Shown: positions 8,246 through 16,616 of the stretch, in pieces | Layout: the number at the start of each line of letters is the position of its first letter | How positions within the stretch are numbered: the stretch's first letter is position 1 | Source of the DNA: Eubacterium sp. CAG:251 | GTDB lineage: Bacteria > Bacillota > Clostridia > Oscillospirales > Acutalibacteraceae | NCBI GenBank assembly: GCA_000436835.1 | Contig: FR889155.1 | Location: forward strand, 47,819-111,818 | DNA: 64,000 bases | Direction of reading: 5' to 3' | Made by a program: the position numbers and the translations under genes | Notes under the pieces: generated by a model | What the model was told of the DNA's origin: nothing | The model's database searches: none | The model's input: only the letters and a program-made list of their open reading frames with translations

Positions 8246-10582
8246 ATGAAAAAATCAATTACAAAGGCTTTGGCAGTTTTTATGTCGCTTATGCTTGTAC
8301 TTATGAGTGCATTTCCTGCTATGGCTGAAAATTCAAGCGAGGTTGAGGCGTACCTTAACAGCACATACGCAAAGGCAATCGACCCTTACGGCAGCCTTAA
8401 AAAAGATAATGAGGGCAGATATATTATCCCTCTTTCCAAAACAAGTGTTTCTCTTAAAAAGGACACGTCATCAAAGCTTTATACTTCCTCTTGGAGTTCA
8501 AGCGACGATACTTATGCAAAGGTGACAAACAGCAGCTATTCCGCTTCTGCAAAAATCACTCATCCGTCATATAATGAAGGTGCTAAGGTTGTTACTCTTA
8601 CTCTTAAAATATTAGATAAAACCGACGGCAAAACTGTTTTAGGAACAAGAGATTATGTTCTTTATATTGAAACAAAACTTGCTACTTATTCTCTTGACGT
8701 AACTGCTAAGAATGAAAAAGGCGAAATTATTGACAACGCAAAAGTCAGTGTTTTTGACAGTCGTAATATTGAACAAAATCCGTCGTCACTCAGCGCTAAT
8801 ACCGAATACACTCTTACCGTTTCGGCTTTGGGATATGTTCGTGACGTAAGAAAAATTACTTTAACTCAAAATACTAAACTTGATGTTATATTAAAAGAGG
8901 GCGCAACAGTTGATTTTACCGTTAAACTTGCAACGGGAGCTAAAACGGATTACGCTACCTTAAAAGTAACGTCAGCAGACGGCAGTCAAACATATTCTCC
9001 GATAGAGGACGAATACGGCTATGAAACCTCGCAGTTTGAGCTTACCCCCGGCGAATATAAATACTATGCAACTTATCAAAGTGGCAGTCAAACGGCAGCG
9101 GGTACATTTACTGTCGCAGAGGGTACAAAGTCACTTAATATAACGGTAAATCTTAAATATACCGAATATAAGGTTAAATTTGACGTTACACCCGAAAATG
9201 CAAAAATCACACTTAAAAAGAACGGCTCAAGCGGCGCTTACGGCGACGAAATTTTGCCTGATGAAAACGGATATTATACTATTGTTTACGGTCAATACCG
9301 TTATACCGTCGAAGCAGAGGGATTTATTACTGTAAGTAAGACGTTTAATGCTACCGATACATCTCTTAAAAATAATAACTATGTAATTACCGTTAAACTT
9401 GACTCGCTTTATGATTCACTTCTTAATAAAGCAGACGATTATCTTTTTGCTCAGTCGGGCGACGGAATGATGATGACTGAATTTTCAGGCGTTCATACAG
9501 ACGGCGATTTCGGTTACGTTTCTGACGTTGACTCCGATTATCAAGATACAAACGTTATTGAAACAGTTGAAGAAAAAATTAATTCAAATGTAAAATCCGA
9601 TGAAAAAATCACGGTTAAATTAAACGCCGTTAAAAATATTGACGGTGACGATGATAATACAGTTATTTTCAAAAACGGCAATATCTATTATAACGGCGTT
9701 GATTCTTCAAATTATGACGAAGATTTTTACGGCGCAGTTTACGACCTTTCACTTACTTTAACTTGCGGCGATAAGACTAAGGAAAGCGAGGTAAGAGTAG
9801 TAGTTCCTTATCATACGTATACAAGGCTTCAAAGACTTGACAGCGCTGCTCTTTATGCCGTAAACTTTGCAAATATTAAGGGCGAAAACAAGAGTGCAGC
9901 TGATGTTAATCGCAATCTTGATTTGATAAATACTGCGGATTCGGATGAGTACAGCTACTATTCAATTTGCTCAAGCTGGGTATCCGATCACCCCGAAATT
10001 ATTGATGCAAAAACAGGTAAGGTAACAAGACCTGAAAAGGATACTATGGTTAAACTTACGGTTAAAACATATTATTCAGCTTCGTTTGTTGAAGAAACAG
10101 ATTTCTTCTTTGATCCGGGTCCTTTGGGCGATAATGCGGCTTACAGAAGTGTAAGCGTTATTGTTAAGGGTACAAAGCAGGACGAGGTTAAGGATAGTGA
10201 ACCTGCAACAAAGCCGAGCGAAAGTGCAACAACTCCTTCAACAACTCAGCCTACAACAAAACCGAGCACAACTAAGAACACTGAGACGGTTAAGCCTAAA
10301 AAGACGTCGATTAAAAAACTCAGTAAAGGCAAAAAGAAATTTACCGTTACTTGGGCAAAAGTAAGTGGTGTTAAGGGATACCAAATTCAGTATTCTTCCG
10401 ATAAAAAATTTAAAAAGAACAATAAGAGCGTTACTGTTACTAAGCAAAAGACAACAAAGGCTACCGTTAAAAAACTTAAGTCTAAGAAAAAGTATTACGT
10501 TCGTGTTCGCACATACAAAACGGTAAACGGTAAAAAGATATATTCATCTTGGTCAAAAGTAAAAAGCGTAAAAACCAAGTAA
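8246..10582 (+). CDS. Secreted modular protein with a C-terminal fibronectin type III domain, under a cobalamin riboswitch
   Basis: A 778-residue exported protein. The start is ATG 8246 behind AAAGGAG; an in-frame ATG at 8192 lies inside the terminator hairpin and is rejected. Residues 1-27 form a signal peptide ending AFPAMA. Residues about 150-385 hold repeated beta modules resembling PEGA or carboxypeptidase-regulatory folds. Residues about 400-645 resemble atrophied bacterial Ig domains (SSWVSDHPEIID, then GKVTRP). A Thr/Pro/Ser-rich linker (about 648-685) leads to an FN3 domain ending WSKVKSVKTK. No LPXTG motif, membrane anchor or catalytic signature is visible. The riboswitch suggests induction when cobalamin is scarce and a possible role in capturing corrinoids at the surface; the latter is speculation. 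A related C-terminal fossil lies at 14317-14394. Confidence 0.85.
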   Translation: MKKSITKALAVFMSLMLVLMSAFPAMAENSSEVEAYLNSTYAKAIDPYGSLKKDNEGRYIIPLSKTSVSLKKDTSSKLYTSSWSSSDDTYAKVTNSSYSASAKITHPSYNEGAKVVTLTLKILDKTDGKTVLGTRDYVLYIETKLATYSLDVTAKNEKGEIIDNAKVSVFDSRNIEQNPSSLSANTEYTLTVSALGYVRDVRKITLTQNTKLDVILKEGATVDFTVKLATGAKTDYATLKVTSADGSQTYSPIEDEYGYETSQFELTPGEYKYYATYQSGSQTAAGTFTVAEGTKSLNITVNLKYTEYKVKFDVTPENAKITLKKNGSSGAYGDEILPDENGYYTIVYGQYRYTVEAEGFITVSKTFNATDTSLKNNNYVITVKLDSLYDSLLNKADDYLFAQSGDGMMMTEFSGVHTDGDFGYVSDVDSDYQDTNVIETVEEKINSNVKSDEKITVKLNAVKNIDGDDDNTVIFKNGNIYYNGVDSSNYDEDFYGAVYDLSLTLTCGDKTKESEVRVVVPYHTYTRLQRLDSAALYAVNFANIKGENKSAADVNRNLDLINTADSDEYSYYSICSSWVSDHPEIIDAKTGKVTRPEKDTMVKLTVKTYYSASFVEETDFFFDPGPLGDNAAYRSVSVIVKGTKQDEVKDSEPATKPSESATTPSTTQPTTKPSTTKNTETVKPKKTSIKKLSKGKKKFTVTWAKVSGVKGYQIQYSSDKKFKKNNKSVTVTKQKTTKATVKKLKSKKKYYVRVRTYKTVNGKKIYSSWSKVKSVKTK

Positions 10583-10608
10583 GATTTATTTGTGTTTAAC
10601 GACGCAAT

Positions 10609-10643
10609 AAAAAAGACAGCCTAATTTTTTAGGCTGTCTTTTG
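10609..10643. terminator. Bidirectional intrinsic terminator
   Basis: AAAAGACAGCCTAA and TTAGGCTGTCTTTT form a long stem with A-tracts and T-tracts on opposite sides. It can end both the plus-strand secreted-protein gene and the minus-strand radical SAM gene. Confidence 0.88.
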
Positions 10644-10700
10644 TTATATTCTTTTCTATTTAACTTCAAAATAAAATTCAACCCCGGCAAGCGTTTTTGA

Positions 10701-11579
10701 TTAACTTTCCCTCAACGCCTTGTTAATCGCATTTAAAACTCTCTTTTTATCCGCTGACCAAAGCGGTGCAATCAAATCTTTTTTTGCTCCGTCACCCGTC
10801 AATCTGTGAATAACAATATCCTTTGGTATAATTTTAACGCATTTTACAATAAGATTTATGTATTCGTCAAATTCAAGCGTTTTGAAAAGCCCTTTTTCAT
10901 AATCCTTTGCAAGGTCTGTGCCGTCAATTACGTGCAAAAGCTGTAATTTAATTCCGTTCGCACCGCTTTCGCAAACGTATTTAACCGTTTCAAGCATATC
11001 GTTTTCACTCTCATTTGGAAGTCCTAAGATTACGTGAACAACAACGTTTACACCTATTTTCTTTAAATCCCTTACTGCCTTATTATAAACGCTTAAATCA
11101 TAGCCTCGCCTTATGTATTTTGCACTTTTTTGGTGAATGGTTTGTAACCCTAATTCGACGAAAACGGGCTTTATTTTGTTCATTTCATTAAGAAGTCTTA
11201 GCACGTCATCGCCTAAGCAATCCGGTCTTGTCGCAATTGAAAGCGCAACAATGTCAGGGTGATTAATTGCTTCCTCATATTTTTGCCTGAGTATTTCGAC
11301 AGGCGCATACGTGTTTGTAAAGGCTTGAAAATATGCAATATATTTGCCGCTTTTTATTTTCTTTTCTACTTTTTTCTTGCCGCTTTCAATTTGCTCTGTT
11401 ATGCTCATTTCTCTACTCTCGGCAAAATCTCCGCTTCCGCCTTTGGAGCAAAAAATACAGCCTTGCGTGCCTGCCTTTCCGTCACGGTTTGGGCAGGTGA
11501 AGCCGCCGTCTAAGCTGATTTTATATACCTTCTGACCGAATTTATCTTTTAAATACTTGTTAAAACTTAAATATTCCAT
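10701..11579 (-). CDS. Radical SAM protein, TIGR01212 (YhcC/YtqA-like) family
   Basis: A 292-residue radical S-adenosylmethionine enzyme of the YhcC/YtqA group. N-terminal Cys residues in the stretch from GGFTCPNR to GCIFCSKGG form the [4Fe-4S] site. Further family segments are YFQAFTNTYAP, LSIATRPDC, VELGLQT and HVILGLPNE. The family is linked to nucleic-acid or tRNA modification, but the exact reaction is not safe to state. The minus-strand start follows GAGGT with a six-base spacer. It is a single gene, divergent from murT. Confidence 0.88.
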   Translation of the reverse strand: MEYLSFNKYLKDKFGQKVYKISLDGGFTCPNRDGKAGTQGCIFCSKGGSGDFAESREMSITEQIESGKKKVEKKIKSGKYIAYFQAFTNTYAPVEILRQKYEEAINHPDIVALSIATRPDCLGDDVLRLLNEMNKIKPVFVELGLQTIHQKSAKYIRRGYDLSVYNKAVRDLKKIGVNVVVHVILGLPNESENDMLETVKYVCESGANGIKLQLLHVIDGTDLAKDYEKGLFKTLEFDEYINLIVKCVKIIPKDIVIHRLTGDGAKKDLIAPLWSADKKRVLNAINKALRES

Positions 11580-11646
11580 AGCTATACCTCATAATATAAA
11601 GTATATCATAAAATAATATTAATTAAAATAAAAATTGATATGGTTA

Positions 11647-11690
11647 TTGACTTGATATCGCCTTTAGTTTAAAATTGATTTGATATCAAA
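11647..11690 (+). promoter_or_regulatory. murT promoter with a TTTGATATCAAA palindrome
   Basis: TTGACT at 11647-11652 and TAAAAT at 11670-11675 are spaced by 17 bases. TTGATAT occurs three times around it (11635, 11652, 11680). The last copy is part of the perfect 12-base palindrome TTTGATATCAAA at 11679-11690, close to the expected transcription start. This arrangement suggests an operator; the regulator is unknown. Confidence 0.6.
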
Positions 11691-11708
11691 CAGAAAAGGA
11701 AGAGAGAA

Positions 11709-13079
11709 ATGCGAGTTTTTTTAAGCTGTCTTGTTTGCAGAATTGTTACCTTTGTGTTGCATAAGCTTGGCAGGGGTGCAACCTCTATGCCCGGCAAGGT
11801 CGCACTCAAAGTCAAAAGAAATGTTTTAAAGGATTTGTCTGAAAATACTAAGGTTATTGTAGTTACGGGTACTAACGGTAAAACCACGTCCTGCCGTATT
11901 CTTGAAGAGGGACTCAAAAAGGCAGGTAAGTCGTATTTTATCAATAAATCGGGCGCTAATCTTATCACGGGCGTTACCGCTTCGTTTATTATGAATTCAA
12001 CAATCACGGGCAAATGCAAAAAGGATTATGCCATTATTGAATGTGACGAAAACGCATTTAAAGAGGTTTCAAGATATATTCACTGCGACGTTATTCTTGT
12101 AACCAATGTTTTCCGTGACCAACTTGACCGTTACGGCGAGGTTACCCATACATTAAATGCTATTAAGGAATCTGTTAAAAATCTACCTAATGCCATAGTT
12201 TGCCTTGATGCCGATTGCTCACTTACCTATTCAATGTCTAAGGAAATCCCGAATAAAATTATTACTTTCGGCGTTAATGTTCCTTTTGATAAGAATGCAA
12301 AAGCACCTGAAATCAGCGACGCTAAGTATTGCATCTTTTGTAAGCACGAGTATGATTATACTTATCACACCTACGGTCACCTCGGCGGCTTTGTTTGCCC
12401 TAATTGCGGCTATAAAAGACCTCAGCCCGATTTTGCGGTTGAAAGCGTAGAGGAAATGAAAAACGACCACTCCGTTGTTGTTGCAAATCTTAACGGCGAC
12501 AGAAATATAATCAGAGTTAATATCGGCGGCGCTTATAATATTTATAACGCTATCGGTTGTGCCGCTGCTCTTACCGCATTCGGCATTGATGAAAAAACCG
12601 TTATTGACGCTATTGAACATTTCAACGGCGCTTTCGGCAGAATGGAACATTTCAAAGCAGGCGATAATACAGTTAATCTTATTCTTGTTAAAAATCCGGC
12701 AGGCTTCAGCCAAACTATGAATTTCCTTAAAAATATCGATGATGATTTTACCCTCATTCTTTCGCTTAACGATAATGCCGCAGACGGCAGAGATATAAGC
12801 TGGATTTGGGACGTCGATTTTGCCGGAATATTTGAAAAGGCTAATGTTAAAGAAATTTACGTTACGGGCAAGCGCTGTTATGATATGGCAGTTCGTGTTA
12901 AATATGAGGGCGTAGGAAACAGAGAAATTAAGATTATTGAAAACGAGGATTATAATAAACTTGTTGATATTGCAACAAGTCAAGGCAGGGACGTTTATAT
13001 TGTTCCGACTTATACCTCAATGATGGCTATGCGCCCAGTAATCGCTAAAAGACTTGGAGGTAAAGACTTTTGGGAATGA
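11709..13079 (+). CDS. murT: Lipid II isoglutaminyl synthase subunit MurT
   Basis: The Mur-ligase-like subunit that, with GatD, amidates D-glutamate in lipid II during peptidoglycan synthesis. The 456-residue protein has the P-loop VTGTNGKTT near residue 53, the Mur-ligase segment NVFRDQLDRYGE, and a Cys4 zinc ribbon (CIFC...CPNC) between residues about 210 and 240. A C-terminal domain carries the MurT-type NPAGFSQ motif. The start is ATG behind AAGGAAGAG. gatD overlaps its end by 10 bases, consistent with a stoichiometric complex and translational coupling. Confidence 0.95.
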   Translation: MRVFLSCLVCRIVTFVLHKLGRGATSMPGKVALKVKRNVLKDLSENTKVIVVTGTNGKTTSCRILEEGLKKAGKSYFINKSGANLITGVTASFIMNSTITGKCKKDYAIIECDENAFKEVSRYIHCDVILVTNVFRDQLDRYGEVTHTLNAIKESVKNLPNAIVCLDADCSLTYSMSKEIPNKIITFGVNVPFDKNAKAPEISDAKYCIFCKHEYDYTYHTYGHLGGFVCPNCGYKRPQPDFAVESVEEMKNDHSVVVANLNGDRNIIRVNIGGAYNIYNAIGCAAALTAFGIDEKTVIDAIEHFNGAFGRMEHFKAGDNTVNLILVKNPAGFSQTMNFLKNIDDDFTLILSLNDNAADGRDISWIWDVDFAGIFEKANVKEIYVTGKRCYDMAVRVKYEGVGNREIKIIENEDYNKLVDIATSQGRDVYIVPTYTSMMAMRPVIAKRLGGKDFWE

Positions 13080-13798
13080 TGATTAAAATTGCACACCTTT
13101 ATCCCGATATGCTCAATCTCTACGGCGACAGAGGTAATATTATTGCACTTACTAAAAGAATGGAACTTCGTGGTATTTCTACTCAGGTTGACAGAATTAC
13201 TATGGGTAAATCCTTTAATGCCGACGATTACGATATTTTATTTATCGGCGGCGGTCAGGACTTTGAGCAGGACGTTTTGCTTGAGGACTTGAAAAAGGGC
13301 AAGGATAAGGAAATTAAACGTGCTGTTGATTCGGGCAAGGTTATGCTTGCTATCTGCGGCGGCTACCAAATGCTCGGCAAATATTATAAAACTTATGACG
13401 GCAAAATGCTTGAATATATCGGCGCTCTTGATTTTTATACCGATGGCAAAGAGGAACGTATGATAGGTAATTTTGCTTATAAAACAAAAGAGGGAATAGA
13501 GGTTGTCGGCTTTGAAAACCACAGCGGCAGAACTTATCTCGGCAAGGGTGTTGAGCCACTCGGCAAAATGATTAAAGGCTGCGGCAATAACGGCGAGGAC
13601 GGCACAGAGGGTGTCAGGTACAAAAACACTTTCGGCACATATTCTCACGGTCCTGTTTTGCCTAAAAATCCGCAACTTGCAGATTTGCTTATTTCCTTGG
13701 CAGTTAAAAATAAATACGGCTCTTGCACACTTGAGCCTCTTGATGATGATTTAGAGGATAAGGCAAGATCGCAGGTTATGAAGCTATATATAAAATAG
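13070..13798 (+). CDS. gatD: Lipid II isoglutaminyl synthase glutamine amidotransferase subunit GatD
   Basis: Class I glutamine amidotransferase that supplies ammonia to MurT. It is about 242 residues, with the nucleophile Cys in LAICGGYQMLG and the catalytic His in YSHGPVLPKNP. The opening IAHLYPDMLNLYGDRGNI is typical. The start is ambiguous: TTG 13070 lies nine bases behind GGAGG (13056-13060), whereas ATG 13076 or 13079 would leave a spacer of 15 or more. I chose TTG on spacing. The gene lies in the murT operon. Confidence 0.93.
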   Translation: MGMMIKIAHLYPDMLNLYGDRGNIIALTKRMELRGISTQVDRITMGKSFNADDYDILFIGGGQDFEQDVLLEDLKKGKDKEIKRAVDSGKVMLAICGGYQMLGKYYKTYDGKMLEYIGALDFYTDGKEERMIGNFAYKTKEGIEVVGFENHSGRTYLGKGVEPLGKMIKGCGNNGEDGTEGVRYKNTFGTYSHGPVLPKNPQLADLLISLAVKNKYGSCTLEPLDDDLEDKARSQVMKLYIK

Positions 13799-13807
13799 GA
13801 GAAAAAT

Positions 13808-14287
13808 ATGAAGCTTTATATTAAGCAAAAGGTGTTTTCAATCGGCGCTAAGTTTTCAGTTAAAGACGAGGCAGGCAATGACAGATATTTTGTTGAGGGG
13901 GAAATTTTAACTCTCGGCAGGAAACTTCATATATATGATATAAATAATAGCGAGGTCGCCTTTGTCCGCCAAAAGCTTTTGACCTTTATGCCTAAGTTTA
14001 CCGTTGAGGTCGGCGGCGAGGAGGTTGCAGAAATAGTTAAGCAACTTACTCTTTTTAAACCTAAGTATTATGTTGACGGCTTGGGCTGGGACGTTGACGG
14101 CGACCTGTTCTCCCACGATTATGTTATCACTTCGGGCAATGATGAAATCGTTTCAATCCATAAGGCATGGATGAGCTGGGGCGATACGTATGAGCTTGAT
14201 ATTTCAGATGATACCGACGAAATAACCGCTCTCGCAGTCGTTCTTGCGATTGATACCGTACTTGATAACGCAAACAGTAATGACTAA
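13808..14287 (+). CDS. LURP-one-related (tubby-C-like) protein
   Basis: A 159-residue protein resembling the LURP-one/DUF567 fold, a 12-stranded beta barrel around one helix related to Tubby C-termini and scramblases. Typical phrases are MKLYIKQKVFSIGAKFSVKD, EGEILTLGRKLHIYD, and the C-terminal helix DEITALAVVLAIDTVL. There is no signal peptide or membrane helix. It starts nine bases after gatD behind AGGAG, so it is probably in the murT-gatD operon. The role in bacteria is not established; a link to membrane or envelope state is only suggested by its neighbours. Confidence 0.8.
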   Translation: MKLYIKQKVFSIGAKFSVKDEAGNDRYFVEGEILTLGRKLHIYDINNSEVAFVRQKLLTFMPKFTVEVGGEEVAEIVKQLTLFKPKYYVDGLGWDVDGDLFSHDYVITSGNDEIVSIHKAWMSWGDTYELDISDDTDEITALAVVLAIDTVLDNANSND

Positions 14288-14316
14288 TGTTTGTAAAATG
14301 ATTTCAGAAAAAATAA

Positions 14317-14394
14317 TTTACTGTAAAGAGTAACGGAAAAAATAAAACCTACTATGGAAAATGGTCAAAGATTAAGACTGTAAAAACCAAATAA
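14317..14394 (+). pseudogene. Fossil C-terminus of an FN3 surface protein
   Basis: A 25-codon stretch just before a terminator reads to NGKNKTYYGKWSKIKTVKTK and a stop. This closely matches the C-terminus of the secreted protein ending at 10582 (YSSWSKVKSVKTK). It has an in-frame stop upstream at 14314 and no start, so it is the tail of a deleted paralogue. Confidence 0.7.
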
Positions 14395-14400
14395 TATTGA

Positions 14401-14430
14401 AAAAAGGCTTGATTTTTCAAGCCTTTTTTG
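14401..14430 (+). terminator. Intrinsic terminator ending the murT region
   Basis: AAAAAGGCTTGA and TCAAGCCTTTTTT pair into a stem followed by T-residues. It presumably ended the lost FN3 gene and now ends the murT-gatD-LOR transcript. The rpsB -35 box lies inside it. Confidence 0.85.
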
Positions 14431-14437
14431 TTATAAT
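14409..14437 (+). promoter_or_regulatory. rpsB promoter overlapping the upstream terminator
   Basis: TTGATT at 14409-14414 and TATAAT at 14432-14437 have a 17-base spacer. The -35 box and spacer coincide with the terminator hairpin of the previous operon. Transcription would start near 14443, leaving a leader of about 115 bases before rpsB. Confidence 0.7.
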
Positions 14438-14472
14438 ATCCCAGCATTCGTAGAAATACAAGCGAATACGCA

Positions 14473-14527
14473 CACACACGAGTTAAGCCTTAGGTGATTT
14501 TTATGGGCTTTTGCCATACTCGGTGTG
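14473..14527 (+). promoter_or_regulatory. Candidate structured rpsB leader (possible S2 autoregulatory site)
   Basis: CACAC (14473-14477) and CGAGT (14479-14483) pair with ACTCG (14518-14522) and GTGTG (14523-14527), with one bulged A. Inside, AAGCC (14485-14489) pairs with GGCTT (14506-14510). An alternative inner hairpin, ATGG (14503-14506) with CCAT (14514-14517), excludes the second helix. A two-state leader just before the ribosomal protein S2 RBS suggests feedback control; this is inference. Confidence 0.5.
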
Positions 14528-14557
14528 GAGGAATTAACCTTAAAGGAGGAAATAATA

Positions 14558-15298
14558 ATGGCAAACGTAGTTTCAATGAAACAGCTTTTAGAAGCAGGTG
14601 TTCACTTTGGACACCAGACAAGAAGATGGAACCCTAAAATGGCTGAATACATCTTCACAGAGCGTAACGGCATTTACATCATCGACCTTCAGAAAACAGT
14701 TAAGAAGCTTGATGAGGCTTATATGTTCGTTCGTGACCTCGCTGCAGAAGGCGGCTCAATCATTTTCGTAGGTACAAAGAAGCAGGCTCAGGAGTCAGTT
14801 AAGGAAGAGGCTGAGCGTTGCGGTATGCCTTATGTTAATGCAAGATGGCTTGGCGGTATGCTTACAAACTTCAAGACTATCCGTGGCAGAGTTGCTCGTC
14901 TTGCTCAGCTTAAGGCTATGAGAGAGGACGGCACATTTGACCTTCTTCCTAAGAAGGAAGTTGTTGGTCTTGAGCTTGAAATCGAGAAGCTTGAGAAGTA
15001 CCTTGGCGGTATCACAGAGATGAAGAAGATTCCTGACGCAATGTTCATCGTTGACCCACGTAAGGAAAGAATCGCTGTATCAGAGGCTATGAAGCTTGGT
15101 TTACCAATCGTAGCTATCGTTGATACAAACTGTGACCCTGATGAAATCGACTATGTTATCCCTGGTAATGATGACGCTATCCGTGCAGTAAAGCTTATCG
15201 CAGGCGCTATTGCAAACGCAGTTATCGAGGGTAGAGACGGTAACGACACAGCAGAAGAAGCTGCTACAGAAGAAGCAAGCGAAGAGGCTGCTGAATAA
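14558..15298 (+). CDS. rpsB: 30S ribosomal protein S2
   Basis: Ribosomal protein S2 of the small subunit, 246 residues. It starts at ATG 14558 behind AAAGGAGG; an upstream in-frame ATG at 14525 would begin before this RBS and is rejected. Family segments include LLEAGVHFGHQTRRWNPKM, FVGTKKQAQ, ARWLGGMLTNF and AIVDTNCDPD. The C-terminus carries an acidic Ala/Glu-rich tail. tsf follows 39 bases later in the conserved rpsB-tsf order. Confidence 0.98.
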   Translation: MANVVSMKQLLEAGVHFGHQTRRWNPKMAEYIFTERNGIYIIDLQKTVKKLDEAYMFVRDLAAEGGSIIFVGTKKQAQESVKEEAERCGMPYVNARWLGGMLTNFKTIRGRVARLAQLKAMREDGTFDLLPKKEVVGLELEIEKLEKYLGGITEMKKIPDAMFIVDPRKERIAVSEAMKLGLPIVAIVDTNCDPDEIDYVIPGNDDAIRAVKLIAGAIANAVIEGRDGNDTAEEAATEEASEEAAE

Positions 15299-15337
15299 TT
15301 TAATATAACATATAACTATTTTTAGGAGGATAATATA

Positions 15338-16276
15338 ATGGCATTTACAGCTCAGGACGTAAAGGCTCTTCGTGAGAAGACCGGCGTTGGTATGATGGAA
15401 TGTAAGAAGGCTCTTGTTGAGGCTGATGGCGATATGGATAAGGCTGTTGACTTTCTTCGTGAAAGAGGTCTTGCAGCTGCTGCAAAGAAGGCAACAAGAA
15501 TTGCTGCTGAGGGCGTAGTTCTTCCTTATTATGATGCTGAAGCTAAGAAGGGCGTTGTAGTAGAAGTAAACTCAGAAACAGACTTCGTTGCTAAGAACGA
15601 GAAATTTATGAGCTTCGTTGAAGGCGTTGCAAAGACTATCCTTGCAACAAACCCTGCTGACGTTGAGGCTCTTAAGGAAGAAAAGTTCGACGGCACAGAC
15701 AGAACAGTTACAGAAACTCTTAATGACCTTGTCCTTTCAATCGGCGAAAATATGAAAGTTCGTCGTTTTGAGAGAATGGACGGTATTGTTTCAACATATA
15801 TTCACGGCGGCGGTTCAGTAGGCGTTATGGTTGGCTTCGACGTTGCTGATGAGTCAAAGGCAGCTACTGCTGAATTTGATGCTATGGGTAAGAATGTTGC
15901 TATGCAGATTGCTGCTATGAGCCCTGCTTATCTTGACGAGGCTTCAGTTCCTGCTGAGGTTGTTGAGCATGAAAAGACTATTCTTGCAGCTCAAATGAAG
16001 GAAGATCCTAAGATGGCTTCTAAGCCTGAAGCAGTTCTTGCAAAGATTGCTGCAGGTAAGATGGGCAAGTATTATAAAGAAAACTGCCTTGTTGACCAGG
16101 AATTCGTAAGAAGCGACCTTTTCCAGGGCGACGTTAAGGGCTATGTAGCTTCAGTTGCTAAGGAACTCGGCACAGAGATTAAACTTAACGGCTTTATCAG
16201 AATGATGAAGGGCGACGGCCTTGAGAAGAGAGAAGAAAACTTCGCAGAGGAAATCGCAAAGCAAATCAACGGCTAA
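15338..16276 (+). CDS. tsf: Elongation factor Ts
   Basis: Guanine-nucleotide exchange factor that recharges EF-Tu. The protein has 312 residues. The N-terminal UBA-like domain includes LREKTGVGMMECKKAL, followed by the EVNSETDFVAKNE motif that contacts EF-Tu, and a dimerisation domain. RBS TAGGAGG precedes ATG. The gene is co-transcribed with rpsB and is ended by the hairpin at 16311. The usual next gene, pyrH, lies 11.5 kb away here. Confidence 0.98.
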   Translation: MAFTAQDVKALREKTGVGMMECKKALVEADGDMDKAVDFLRERGLAAAAKKATRIAAEGVVLPYYDAEAKKGVVVEVNSETDFVAKNEKFMSFVEGVAKTILATNPADVEALKEEKFDGTDRTVTETLNDLVLSIGENMKVRRFERMDGIVSTYIHGGGSVGVMVGFDVADESKAATAEFDAMGKNVAMQIAAMSPAYLDEASVPAEVVEHEKTILAAQMKEDPKMASKPEAVLAKIAAGKMGKYYKENCLVDQEFVRSDLFQGDVKGYVASVAKELGTEIKLNGFIRMMKGDGLEKREENFAEEIAKQING

Positions 16277-16310
16277 TCGAAATTTCAAATAAAATTTCAT
16301 AACCTATCAC

Positions 16311-16345
16311 AACCCGTTAAAACATACTGTTTTAGCGGGTTTTTG
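16311..16345 (+). terminator. Intrinsic terminator after tsf
   Basis: ACCCG plus TAAAAC pairs with GTTTTA plus CGGGT, followed by a short T-tract. It closes the rpsB-tsf operon. Confidence 0.85.
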
Positions 16346-16410
16346 CTATTTTTATGGAATTTCTCACTTGCCGTATTTTATCGCAAAATATCATAACTTT
16401 TCAGCCCATT

Positions 16411-16451
16411 TTGCGTAAAAGTTGCGTAAAGATTTGCGTAAATTTACGCAA
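16411..16451. repeat. TTGCGTAAA repeat cluster with an 18-bp palindrome
   Basis: TTGCGTAAA occurs at 16411, 16422 and 16434 (steps of 11 and 12), then in inverse orientation at 16443-16451. The last two form the perfect palindrome TTGCGTAAATTTACGCAA. The cluster lies just behind the tsf terminator, in the otherwise gene-free stretch 16346-16616, at the left edge of the accessory region. It could be a recombinase or regulator binding array or an attachment site. No integrase gene is nearby. Confidence 0.7.
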
Positions 16452-16616
16452 ATTTACCTTCTGCGAAGTATTTTTTGCGTCAAGCAAAAATTAATTTATT
16501 AATAGGGCTTTTAATTTTAATTAATGTATGATATTATCATATTAATTATGAATAATTTTTTCTTCTCTCATCATAATAATTAATAATATTTTAATTTGAA
16601 TATGGGAGAGGATATT

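Noticed and set aside
12231..12983. Long minus-strand frame of 250 codons inside murT
   Set aside because: It lies antisense to a well-conserved gene, is Asn/Ile-rich as expected of a shadow, and has no RBS.
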